A DNA stretch of 64,000 bases. Origin: Solibacillus isronensis (GTDB lineage: Bacteria > Bacillota > Bacilli > Bacillales_A > Planococcaceae). Where the stretch lies: the NCBI RefSeq assembly GCF_900168685.1, contig NZ_FVZN01000014.1, positions 310,001 through 374,000 on the forward strand. The letters run 5' to 3'. Made by a program: the position numbers and the translations under genes. This document shows, piece after piece, positions 56,950 to 64,000 of this stretch. Within the stretch, counting starts at the first letter, position 1, and each line of letters starts with the position of its first letter. The notes beneath the pieces were generated by a model. That model saw nothing but the letters and a program-made list of their open reading frames with translations. It was not told the DNA's origin and did not search any database.

Positions 56950-57136
56950 CATTTGTCAAAGGGGAGTAGCTATAAGAGATTTAAGTAGCAGCCTGTCGTT
57001 TTAGATAAGCGCTATATTTAAATGTACTTACTTCACATTCGTCATTACATGGTTAGGAGCCATCGGGTGTGATAGCATTATGTGCTTAGCAAGACCTTTG
57101 CCTATATTACATAGGCAGAGGTCTTTTCTTTTTTGA
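56950..57136 (+). promoter_or_regulatory. yybP-ykoY manganese riboswitch with terminator
   Basis: The aptamer starts with TCAAAGGGGAGTAGC (56956-56970), the hallmark of the yybP-ykoY class, and contains TTAGGAGCCATCGGG near the 3' side. A terminator follows: AAGACCTTTGCCTAT (57091-57105) / ATAGGCAGAGGTCTT (57111-57125) and a T-rich tail. Manganese binding should favour read-through into the TerC gene. No other gene is seen in the 370-base gap. Confidence 0.93.
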
Positions 57137-57217
57137 CCAAAAAGGGTATTTTTTCAAATTTACATTATTAACGCCTAATTTATTGGGTACAAGTAAATAA
57201 TAAGGAGGAGAAATTTC

Positions 57218-57982
57218 ATGGAAGCAATTTTATTAGAATACGCATGGGTCTTACTTGTATTAGTATTCCTTGAAGGACTGTTAGCTGCAGATAATGCAGT
57301 TGTAATGGCAGTAATGGTTAAACATTTACCGAAAGAACAACAGAAAAAGGCATTATTTTACGGATTATTCGGTGCGTTCGTATTCCGTTTCATCGCACTG
57401 TTCCTTATTACGTTCTTAGCGAAATACTGGGAAATTCAGGCGCTTGGTGCGGCTTATCTATTATTCATATCCATAAAACATCTATACGATAATCACTTTA
57501 AAAAGCAGGATGAGGATTCGGAAATCAAAGAAGGTAAAGGCTCTGGTTTCTGGATGACAGTATTAAAAGTAGAGCTTGCGGATATTGCATTTGCGATTGA
57601 CTCAATGCTTGCAGCAGTAGCTATTGCTATGACTTTACCGCATATTAGTGATTACCATATTGGCGGAATTAATGCCGGTCCATTTGCTGTTATGTTCCTT
57701 GGTGGTTTTATTGGGCTTGTCATTATGCGTTTCGCGGCACAAATGTTTGTTAAACTGTTAAACGACTATCCGACATTGGAAACTGCGGCCTTTTTAATTG
57801 TAGGTTGGGTAGGTGTCAAATTGGCTGTATTAGCATTAGGACATGAGAACTTGGCAATTATCGACCCGCATTTCCCTCATTCTACAACATGGAAAGCAAT
57901 CTTCTGGGTCGTGCTCCTTGGACTTGCAGTAGGCGGCTATTTAGTAAGTGTGTACAAAAACAAAAAAGCTAAAGCAGAATAA
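57218..57982 (+). CDS. ykoY: TerC family membrane protein (YkoY/MeeY type)
   Basis: 254 residues, about seven spans. TerC signatures: EGLLAADNAVVMAVMVKHLP with the metal-site acidic residues in span 1 and VELADIAFAIDSMLAAVAIA in the fifth. B. subtilis YkoY/MeeY and YceF/MeeF export manganese and help load secreted enzymes. The upstream manganese riboswitch supports this role directly. AAGGAGGAG precedes the ATG. Confidence 0.94.
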   Translation: MEAILLEYAWVLLVLVFLEGLLAADNAVVMAVMVKHLPKEQQKKALFYGLFGAFVFRFIALFLITFLAKYWEIQALGAAYLLFISIKHLYDNHFKKQDEDSEIKEGKGSGFWMTVLKVELADIAFAIDSMLAAVAIAMTLPHISDYHIGGINAGPFAVMFLGGFIGLVIMRFAAQMFVKLLNDYPTLETAAFLIVGWVGVKLAVLALGHENLAIIDPHFPHSTTWKAIFWVVLLGLAVGGYLVSVYKNKKAKAE

Positions 57983-57995
57983 TAAATGATTTAGG

Positions 57996-58029
57996 AGATA
58001 CTTCAACTATTAGAAGTATCTTCTTTTCA
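57996..58029 (+). terminator. Intrinsic terminator after the TerC gene
   Basis: AGATACTTC / GAAGTATCT with an 8-base loop and a TTCTTTTC tail. Confidence 0.85.
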
Positions 58030-58086
58030 TTTTCTATAGTATTCTTTATACTAGAAAAAATGTAATTAATTATCGGAGGCCATCAT

Positions 58087-59436
58087 ATGCCTTTTAAAAA
58101 GTTCGAAAAGCGGAAAATCACTCCTTTCCAAATTTTAATCACTTATTATTCTGTAGCCATTTTAATTTCGTTTCTATTGCTGCGCCTTCCAGGGGTACAT
58201 TTGGAAGGCGTCCACGTATCGTTTCTGGATAGTCTATTTACGGCAGTTAGTGCGGTTAGTGTAACGGGTTTAACAACCGTTACTGTAGCAGAGACCTACA
58301 GTAGCTTTGGGCTTGCAATGATTTTGCTGATCCTGCAATTTGGCGCGATCGGGATAATGTCCATCGGTACGTTTTTATGGCTGCTGTTTGGTAAGAAAAT
58401 TGGTATGCGTGAACGTCAGCTCATCATGATTGACCATAATCAGTATAATTTATCAGGTGTTGTTGCATTAATTCGTCAAATTGCCAAGCTGCTGTTTATG
58501 ATTGAACTTACCGGTGCCTTTATATTAACGGTTCATTTTAAGCGTTATTTTGCGACATGGGAAGAGTCGGCGATTAATGGATTGTTTGCGGCCATTTCTG
58601 CGACAACAAATGGAGGCTTTGATATTACAGGAATGAGTTTGCAGCCGTTTCACCACGACTATTTCATCCAATTTGTTTGTATGATTTTAATCTTCCTGGG
58701 AGCAATCGGTTTTCCTGTATTAATTGAAGTGAAGGCCTATTTAACGAAAAAGGATCCGGCATTTCGCTTTAGCTTATTTACAAAGGTTACGACATTCACG
58801 TATGTAGCTTTATTTATTTTTGGTTCAGTTGTAATTTTTATTATTGAATCTTTCCAGTCATTTAAAGGGATGCGATGGCATGAGGCGGCGTTTACGGCCA
58901 TGTTCCAATCGGTTTCCACCAGATCGGCCGGTTTAACGACCTTTGACGTAACATCGTTTAACGAGGCGACACAGCTCTTTATGAGTGCGCTAATGTTTAT
59001 CGGGGCGTCACCAAGTTCTGTTGGGGGCGGAATCCGTACAACGACATTTGCAATAGTTATTTTGTTTTTAATCGCATTTTCCCGCGGGCAGTCGGAAATT
59101 CAAATTTTTAACCGGGAAATTCATGTAATCGATGTATTCCGTTCGTTTGCGGTACTGATTTTTGCTATTATTATGGTGCTCGGCGCTGCGATGGTATTGT
59201 TTATTACAGAGTCCCGCGCAACGATGATGGAAGTCATATTTGAAATTACTTCAGCGTTCGGAACTTGCGGGATGTCGCTTGGCATAACAGGGGACTTAAC
59301 AGCATTCGGGAAGATGGTCATTATGGTGCTCATGTTTGTAGGGCGTGTAGGACTCATTTCTTTCCTGTATTCAATCGGCGGGTCTGCCCAGAAGAAGAAG
59401 TACCATTACCCGAAGGAACGGATCATCATCGGGTAA
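58087..59436 (+). CDS. ktrD: Potassium uptake protein, TrkH/KtrB family (KtrD type)
   Basis: 449 residues, four repeated M1-P-M2 modules. The selectivity loops are visible as VSVTGLTTV, ATTNGGFDI, STRSAGLTTF and FGTCGMSLG. The amino end ITPFQILITYYSVAILISFLLLRLPG and SVTGLTTV favour KtrD over KtrB. A KtrC-type regulatory subunit would be needed but is not encoded nearby. TCGGAGG precedes the ATG. It may be co-expressed with nothing else: a terminator stands on each side. Confidence 0.92.
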   Translation: MPFKKFEKRKITPFQILITYYSVAILISFLLLRLPGVHLEGVHVSFLDSLFTAVSAVSVTGLTTVTVAETYSSFGLAMILLILQFGAIGIMSIGTFLWLLFGKKIGMRERQLIMIDHNQYNLSGVVALIRQIAKLLFMIELTGAFILTVHFKRYFATWEESAINGLFAAISATTNGGFDITGMSLQPFHHDYFIQFVCMILIFLGAIGFPVLIEVKAYLTKKDPAFRFSLFTKVTTFTYVALFIFGSVVIFIIESFQSFKGMRWHEAAFTAMFQSVSTRSAGLTTFDVTSFNEATQLFMSALMFIGASPSSVGGGIRTTTFAIVILFLIAFSRGQSEIQIFNREIHVIDVFRSFAVLIFAIIMVLGAAMVLFITESRATMMEVIFEITSAFGTCGMSLGITGDLTAFGKMVIMVLMFVGRVGLISFLYSIGGSAQKKKYHYPKERIIIG

Positions 59437-59457
59437 GTATTTTAAAAAAAACGTAAA

Positions 59458-59493
59458 AACGTCCATTTCCTTTTTAAGGAATGGGCGTTCTTT
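59458..59493 (+). terminator. Intrinsic terminator after ktrD
   Basis: AACGTCCATTTCC / GGAATGGGCGTT (one G-T pair) with TTT tail; may also serve the convergent gene. Confidence 0.85.
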
Positions 59494-59510
59494 AATTTAT
59501 TGAAGCACAG

Positions 59511-59798
59511 TTATTTTTCATGCAATGTGAGAATCATCAGTCTGTAAATAGTAAAAACTCCGATATATGCACCGGAAATCAAAAAGAGTTCATTTAAAAA
59601 CAGACCATGGATTTTTGTCATAAATACTGCATCATCAATAATGATCTGATAAATGGAGGTAGATGCAATACTGCCGAAAATGATGACAAAAATAACAGCA
59701 AGTATATTGAAAACAAGAGCGGACTTGCTAATTTTCTTTCTTAAAAGAACCATAATAAGCGGAACAACAATGCTTGAAATAACTAAAAATATTTTCAA
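59511..59798 (-). CDS. Small membrane protein of unknown function
   Basis: 95 residues from a TTG at 59798, chosen because AAAGGAGTG lies about 6 bases upstream; the frame further upstream is not supported. Three predicted spans: the start (FLVISSIVVPLIMVLL), LVFNILAVIFVIIFGSIA and LFLISGAYIGVFTIYRLMIL. I do not recognise the family. It lies between ktrD and a small acidic protein gene. Confidence 0.65.
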   Translation of the reverse strand: MKIFLVISSIVVPLIMVLLRKKISKSALVFNILAVIFVIIFGSIASTSIYQIIIDDAVFMTKIHGLFLNELFLISGAYIGVFTIYRLMILTLHEK

Positions 59799-59940
59799 AA
59801 ATAGCACTCCTTTCTTCTTATTTGAATTATGCCCTCTTTTTTTGGGTATAAAACGAGTAGGCTGACTGCAGCTTTGTTTAATCATATCGGCGGAATAGAT
59901 AATAGCCGAATGGTTAATTTATAAAATGGAGGTGATATAT

Positions 59941-60099
59941 ATGGAGAAAAAGAAAGGGAATGACCGACAAAACATGAAAGAAGAAGTTGGACCAGAATTA
60001 AACCCTGATGATTTGGATCTTCGTGAAGACAATGATTTAACAGAAGAACAATCTAAAAATAGTCCGGAAAAAAAGCAAACGGATTCTAAAACAAAATAA
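59941..60099 (+). CDS. Small acidic hydrophilic protein, 52 residues
   Basis: GGAGG is 8 bases before the ATG. The product (MEKKKGNDRQNMKEEVGPEL...) is almost wholly charged and polar, without hydrophobic core, so probably disordered; its composition resembles small acid- or stress-associated proteins but it has no known motif. A strong terminator follows 11 bases after the stop, which supports a real gene. Confidence 0.72.
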   Translation: MEKKKGNDRQNMKEEVGPELNPDDLDLREDNDLTEEQSKNSPEKKQTDSKTK

Positions 60100-60110
60100 G
60101 TTTTCAGTTC

Positions 60111-60152
60111 AAAAACGCTGCACACTCTATAGTAAGAGTTTGCAGCGTTTTT
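60111..60152. terminator. Bidirectional terminator
   Basis: AAAAACGCTGCA / TGCAGCGTTTTT with inner ACTCT/AGAGT stem between convergent genes. Confidence 0.93.
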
Positions 60153-60155
60153 AAA

Positions 60156-61889
60156 TTAATTGAATGTGCTGAAGTAAGGCTGTTGTCCATTGCGGAAGTA
60201 TGTGAATAAATAGCCCGTTTCCTTTTGTGGTGCACCGACTTCATAATTTTGCAAATCGATGTGGAACGGAATAATTAAAGAATGTTTGAATAATTCGCGT
60301 TCAGTTATCTGCATAGCTGCAAATTCCTCGCCTACAAGAGATGGGTTTTCTTTAATACGTGCATAGACATCTTTCATATCAGCTTCAGAAAGACGATCAT
60401 TCCACCACAGTTTACGCGGCTGGAACTGCTGACCTTGCAGGAAGTCGTATTTCATCAAGCTTGTAGTCACTTCTAAGTCAGCATGCTCGACCGTTTGAAG
60501 GAACTCAAGTAAACGACGGAATAAATCTTCAAGCTGGTGTCCAATACGTGACCAGCCTTTTGTTTCCCAGTATGTGCCGAAGCTTTGGAAGAAGTCGAAT
60601 GGCGTTTCAAATACTTTTGTTACTAAATATTCAATTGTATTGTCCATACGATGTGCATTCCAATACTTTTCCAGTACGTCTTCCGCATGTTTAATACGGA
60701 CAATATCATCAAAAGTTAATACATTATTTGAGAAAATTTCATATGGAGAAATATCAACATATGTGTAGCCGTACTTTTCGGCTTCCAATCGTAAGCCTGT
60801 CCCACGTAGCAATTTCAGGAAGCCAAGTTGCAGCTCTTCTGGGCGCATCGCAAAGACATCATTAAATGTTTTACGGAATGATGCATAATCCTCTTCAGGC
60901 AATCCGGCAATTAAATCCAGATGCTGATCGATTTTGCCGCCTTCTTTTACCATCGTGACAGTACGAGTAAGTTTCTCGAAGTTTTGACGACGTTTTACAA
61001 GGTCGTTTGTTAAGTCATTCGTTGACTGGACACCAATCTCAAAACGAAACAGCCCTTTCGGAGCATTGTCATTTAAGAATTGGATGACTTCAGGACGCAT
61101 AATGTCTGCCGTAATTTCGAACTGGAATACGACACCCGGCTGATGTTCATCAATTAAAAACTGGAACATTTCCATCGCATAACTACGACTAATATTAAAT
61201 GTACGGTCAACGAATTTAATCGTTTTTGCACCGTTATTCATTAAGTAGCGAATATCTTCTTTAATCTTCTCGCGGTTAAAATAACGAACCCCTACTTCAA
61301 TAGAAGATAGGCAGAATTGACAGCTAAATGGACAGCCGCGGCTCGTTTCAATATATTGAATCCGTTTACCTAAGTGAGGTAAATCTTCTTCAAATCGGAA
61401 AGGGGAAGCAATTTCCCGCAAATCGATTTTAGGTGGCTGTGCATGGATTTTTAATTTGCCTTCTTCCAAATAGCAAATGCCCGGCACTTTTTCGAGTGGA
61501 ATCTCACCATTGAAGTGGCGAAGCATTTCTTTAAATGAAACTTCACCTTCACCCATAATAATGAAGTCAATTTCTTCATGTTTACGAATCCATTCATGGA
61601 CATCATAGGAAACTTCCGGACCGCCTAAAATAATTTTAACATTCGGCAATACCGTTTTTAGCATACGGATTACCGCAATCGTTTCATTAATATTCCAAAT
61701 ATAACAGCTGAATCCGACGACATCCGGTTTCTTTTGGAAAAGGTCGGATACGATGTTGAAAGCAGGGTCTTTAATTGTATATTCAGCAAGCTCACAGTCG
61801 AATTCAGGCAGTGCTGCTGCTTTTAAATAGCGAATCGCTAAGTTAGTATGAATATATTTTGCGTTGAGTGTACTTAATATAATTTTCAT
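60156..61889 (-). CDS. B12-binding-domain radical SAM protein, DUF4080
   Basis: 577 residues. An amino-terminal cobalamin-binding-like domain (VVGFSCYIWNINETI, KIILGGPEVSYD) is followed by the radical SAM domain with CxxxCxxC in RGCPFSCQFCLSS, and FRFEIGVQSTN. The carboxy-terminal DUF4080 domain (about 400-577) is present. No DxHxxG motif is seen, so cobalamin binding is unproven. The substrate is unknown. ATG 61889 follows GAGGAG; the frame before it is not supported. Bacillus genomes often carry one copy. Confidence 0.92.
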   Translation of the reverse strand: MKIILSTLNAKYIHTNLAIRYLKAAALPEFDCELAEYTIKDPAFNIVSDLFQKKPDVVGFSCYIWNINETIAVIRMLKTVLPNVKIILGGPEVSYDVHEWIRKHEEIDFIIMGEGEVSFKEMLRHFNGEIPLEKVPGICYLEEGKLKIHAQPPKIDLREIASPFRFEEDLPHLGKRIQYIETSRGCPFSCQFCLSSIEVGVRYFNREKIKEDIRYLMNNGAKTIKFVDRTFNISRSYAMEMFQFLIDEHQPGVVFQFEITADIMRPEVIQFLNDNAPKGLFRFEIGVQSTNDLTNDLVKRRQNFEKLTRTVTMVKEGGKIDQHLDLIAGLPEEDYASFRKTFNDVFAMRPEELQLGFLKLLRGTGLRLEAEKYGYTYVDISPYEIFSNNVLTFDDIVRIKHAEDVLEKYWNAHRMDNTIEYLVTKVFETPFDFFQSFGTYWETKGWSRIGHQLEDLFRRLLEFLQTVEHADLEVTTSLMKYDFLQGQQFQPRKLWWNDRLSEADMKDVYARIKENPSLVGEEFAAMQITERELFKHSLIIPFHIDLQNYEVGAPQKETGYLFTYFRNGQQPYFSTFN

Positions 61890-62053
61890 AATTTTATTCT
61901 CCTCTTCATAAAGTCTATTGTAGCAGTGTAAACAGATACAAACAATATGGGAGAATATACCCATTTTATTCCAAATAGTAATGTGAAATAATATACGGTA
62001 AGTATACAATTCTGAAAATTCTATAATATTTGAAATTGGGGGTAATAGGTGTA

Positions 62054-63514
62054 GTGGAAGGCCAATTGAATTATATGTTAGAAGAGCTTTTTCAGCAATC
62101 CAATGAACAAATCATTATATTGAACCGCCAAGGTAAAATTGAATTTATGAATAGTAAGGCAGAAGAAATATTGCAATCAGTTCACTTACCAAAGTGTTTT
62201 TGGGAAAGTGCGGATAAAATTAGTGGTGAGTGGGAGCGATTTATAAGTTCTGTAAATGAAAAATCAACATCTACTGCTACTTTTACATTAATAAATAAAT
62301 ACCATCAAAAAATACCGGTTCAAGTTTGGGGTCACTATTTAGAACATAAACAACTGATTTTTACTCGAATACAAGTAAACCCTTCCAATGTCATTTCATT
62401 TGAAGAAAAAAGTAAAACACTAATGTTTCAAAATTTAATAGACGGAATGGCACAAGGTGTAATATTAACGATGTTGAACGGAAAGATTATATCAGGTAAT
62501 GCTATGGCATTACATTTACTTGATCGAAAAGCAGCTCAAATAGAAAATAGAAGCTATGATTATCTATTTGAAGATTGCCAGTACGATTCCCAGGTCATTA
62601 CTCAATATTATAAGAAAATTTCCAACAGGGAAATGGCCAGTATTTTTGTTATGAGAAAAACTGAAGATGGAAATACAGTCTATTTGAATTTTATTAGCAA
62701 AGTAGATGAAAATTTAGGAATATTAGTTACAACAATTATTGATCAAACAGAAGAGATGATGTTGCTGAAAAGAATTGAGCATCAGCAATCTTTATCTTTT
62801 ATTGGTCAAAATATCGCATCGATTGCCCATGAAATACGTAATCCGATGACATCGATTCAAGGTTTTATTCAGATGATAAAAAGCAGCTTAAATGAGCAGG
62901 AATATCCTTACTTCAAAATTTTGGAATCTGAATTGAAGCGTATGGATGATTTACTTGGAGATCTTCTGAATATTTCTAAACCAAAGAAACAAATATTTCA
63001 AATGGTTGATATGAAGGAAGTTGTAGACCAGTCAATCCAGCGTATGCAGCCTCTAGCAATGAAAACAAATGCTATGATTTTATTTGAATATGACGAAAAA
63101 GTAGAATACCGGATTAACGGGGACTTTAATCGCCTGATGCAAATGATCATGAACTTGCTGAAAAATGCCATCGAAGCTATGGATACGAATAATTATATTG
63201 TCGTCCGTTTACTTAACCGAGGCAAAAATACGCTTCAGCTTTCAGTTGAGGATAGTGGCAAAGGGATGAATGCGGTCGATATTGAAAATGCTTTAAATCC
63301 TTTTTACACAACAAAAGAAACAGGATCTGGACTGGGGTTAATGCTTGTACAATCTGTCATTAAAGAGCATAATGGGACTCTTCACATTGAAAGTGAGCAA
63401 GGTGCAGGATCTAAGTTTTTAATTGATTTTGATTTACGGAATGAAATTGAATATTTAAATTCTTCTCCTTCTTATTCAATGAGAGTGGCTAGAATGGCGG
63501 CAATTTCGAAGTGA
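62054..63514 (+). CDS. Soluble PAS sensor histidine kinase (sporulation-kinase type)
   Basis: 486 residues from GTG 62054 (GGGGG 11 bases upstream); a TTG at 62030 in the same frame is possible. No membrane span. Two PAS-like regions (from NEQIIILNRQGKIEFMNSKA and from MAQGVILTMLNGKIISGNAM) precede HisKA with SIAHEIRNPMTSIQGF and a HATPase domain (NLLKNAIEAM, DSGKGM, GSGLGLML). The kinase domain closely resembles that of the membrane kinase at 46.5-48.1 kb. No response regulator gene is adjacent, so it is probably another phosphorelay kinase. It lies upstream of a MarR gene, as kinD does next to mhqR in B. subtilis. Confidence 0.9.
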   Translation: MEGQLNYMLEELFQQSNEQIIILNRQGKIEFMNSKAEEILQSVHLPKCFWESADKISGEWERFISSVNEKSTSTATFTLINKYHQKIPVQVWGHYLEHKQLIFTRIQVNPSNVISFEEKSKTLMFQNLIDGMAQGVILTMLNGKIISGNAMALHLLDRKAAQIENRSYDYLFEDCQYDSQVITQYYKKISNREMASIFVMRKTEDGNTVYLNFISKVDENLGILVTTIIDQTEEMMLLKRIEHQQSLSFIGQNIASIAHEIRNPMTSIQGFIQMIKSSLNEQEYPYFKILESELKRMDDLLGDLLNISKPKKQIFQMVDMKEVVDQSIQRMQPLAMKTNAMILFEYDEKVEYRINGDFNRLMQMIMNLLKNAIEAMDTNNYIVVRLLNRGKNTLQLSVEDSGKGMNAVDIENALNPFYTTKETGSGLGLMLVQSVIKEHNGTLHIESEQGAGSKFLIDFDLRNEIEYLNSSPSYSMRVARMAAISK

Positions 63515-63516
63515 TT

Positions 63517-63546
63517 TTGACAAAACTTCCAATCCATCGCTATAAT
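63517..63546 (+). promoter_or_regulatory. Consensus SigA promoter for the MarR leader
   Basis: TTGACA (63517-63522) and TATAAT (63541-63546) are both perfect and 18 bp apart. It starts three bases after the kinase stop codon. No kinase terminator is visible between them. Confidence 0.85.
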
Positions 63547-63552
63547 ATGTAC

Positions 63553-63800
63553 ATCTTCAATAAGCAGATTTCGCAAACAATAGCTGAAATCTGAAGAATA
63601 CAGTGTAAGAGCACTGCTTCCGGCTGAGTACCTATCTCACGTTGGACAAGCTTCTTGCAGATGTCACAGATTATTAAAGGGAATTTAGAGAGGAAGTTAG
63701 CCTAAAAATGTCGCATTTACGGACAATAGCTGACAGTCCCATCCAGTGGGCTCCTTAAATCCTACGCAATTGCGCACAGCGTAATTGATTATTTAAAATA
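63553..63800 (+). ncRNA. Long structured leader or small RNA, class unknown
   Basis: About 250 bases lie between a consensus promoter and the MarR start. Visible stems: CAGATTT/AAATCTG, CAGTG/CACTG, CAAG/CTTG, AAATG/CATTT, GGAC/GTCC, CCCA/TGGG and TACGC/GCGTA. The 11-mer ACAATAGCTGA occurs twice (63577-63587 and 63723-63733), each time in a hairpin loop. A 16-codon frame MSHLRTIADSPIQWAP starts at 63708 behind AGAGAGGAAG. No known riboswitch, 6S or T-box signature was recognised. Confidence 0.5.
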
Positions 63801-63813
63801 GAGGATGGTTTTT

Positions 63814-64000
63814 ATGGCTTCAGAGGAAGTAAAACAATCGTTAAAATTATTTATCGTTTTATCAAGAGCGCATAAAGCGATAAGTGAAGCTACAAATCAA
63901 TTTATACAAGCAAATGGTTTGAATCCCACAGAATTCGCGGTTTTAGAACTTTTATATCATAAAGGTCGTCAGCCCCTGCAGCAAATCGGAAACAAAATTT
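63814..64000 (+). CDS. MarR-family regulator, amino-terminal part (MhqR/OhrR-like)
   Basis: The first 62 residues only; the window ends inside the gene. KLFIVLSRAHKAISEATNQFI and GLNPTEFAVLELLYHKGRQPLQQIGNKI form the dimer helix and the start of the winged helix. The pattern is closest, from memory, to B. subtilis MhqR (YkvE). GAGGATGG precedes the ATG. A long leader RNA lies upstream. Confidence 0.85.
   Translation, partial: MASEEVKQSLKLFIVLSRAHKAISEATNQFIQANGLNPTEFAVLELLYHKGRQPLQQIGNKI

Noticed and set aside
56951-56962. TTTGTCAAA as a Spo0A box upstream of the TerC gene
   Set aside because: It coincides with the conserved first stem of the yybP-ykoY riboswitch, which explains the sequence.
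63515-63524. TTTGACAAA as a Spo0A box before the MarR leader
   Set aside because: It is the -35 box of a consensus promoter; the match is expected from that alone.

Overview
The window looks like chromosomal core sequence from a low-GC, endospore-forming Gram-positive of the Planococcaceae type (Solibacillus/Lysinibacillus-like). The evidence is strong GGAGG ribosome binding sites, many sporulation genes (spoVAC/D/Eb, spoVIF, cotZ/Y-type coat, yjcZ), long runs of synteny with the Bacillus subtilis yis, yit, yjb and yjc regions, and a murE-prfC neighbourhood of the kind I recall from staphylococci. I see no rRNA, tRNA, prophage, insertion sequence or CRISPR array. The genus is an inference; no search was run.

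Layout. 1-11 kb: the 3' end of a PDZ protein (possibly MinJ), a VTT-family membrane protein, the AddAB recombination nuclease with a DUF418 membrane protein, then yisK and yisL. 11.7-15.3 kb: a membrane-anchored amylase-like protein with a degraded active site, then yitU/yitV/yitW. 15.4-22.4 kb: an N-domain-less ClpB-like ATPase under a CtsR-type operator, yjzD, fabH and fabF behind a FapR operator, and trpS behind a tryptophan T-box. 22.8-34.4 kb: the Spx stress and competence block (spx, mecA, coiA, pepF, spxH, yjbI) followed by yjbJ/K/L, relQ, nadK and a pseudouridine synthase. 34.5-41.7 kb: mgtE, coat genes, a YhcN-like lipoprotein with spoVAC-spoVAD-spoVAEb, yjcZ, spoVIF and yjcF/G/H. 41.9-52.2 kb: pgpA, a thermonuclease, aroQ, two proteins of unknown function, an aldehyde dehydrogenase, an orphan PAS kinase, murE, vanZ-like and prfC. 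52.8-64 kb: an NRDE protein, the RND pump swrC, a yybP-ykoY manganese riboswitch with its TerC gene, a KtrD-type potassium channel, a DUF4080 radical SAM protein, a second orphan PAS kinase, and a MarR regulator behind a long structured leader.

Several neighbours work together. Spx, its ClpXP adaptor SpxH, the ClpC adaptor MecA and the CtsR-controlled Clp ATPase form a proteostasis and thiol-stress group. The SpoVA proteins, coat proteins and two orphan kinases belong to sporulation.

The most unusual signal is a family of five intergenic arrays (near 11.4, 17.7, 24.4, 28.0 and 52.5 kb). Each has a strict 21-bp period built on a TTCTA(C/A) core (TAGAA on the other strand) plus about 11 variable bases. 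Each starts 4-52 bp downstream of an intrinsic terminator or terminator-like hairpin. The largest array is also organised into four ~123-bp higher-order copies (five 21-bp units plus one of 17-18 bp). I know of no described element that matches; its function is open.
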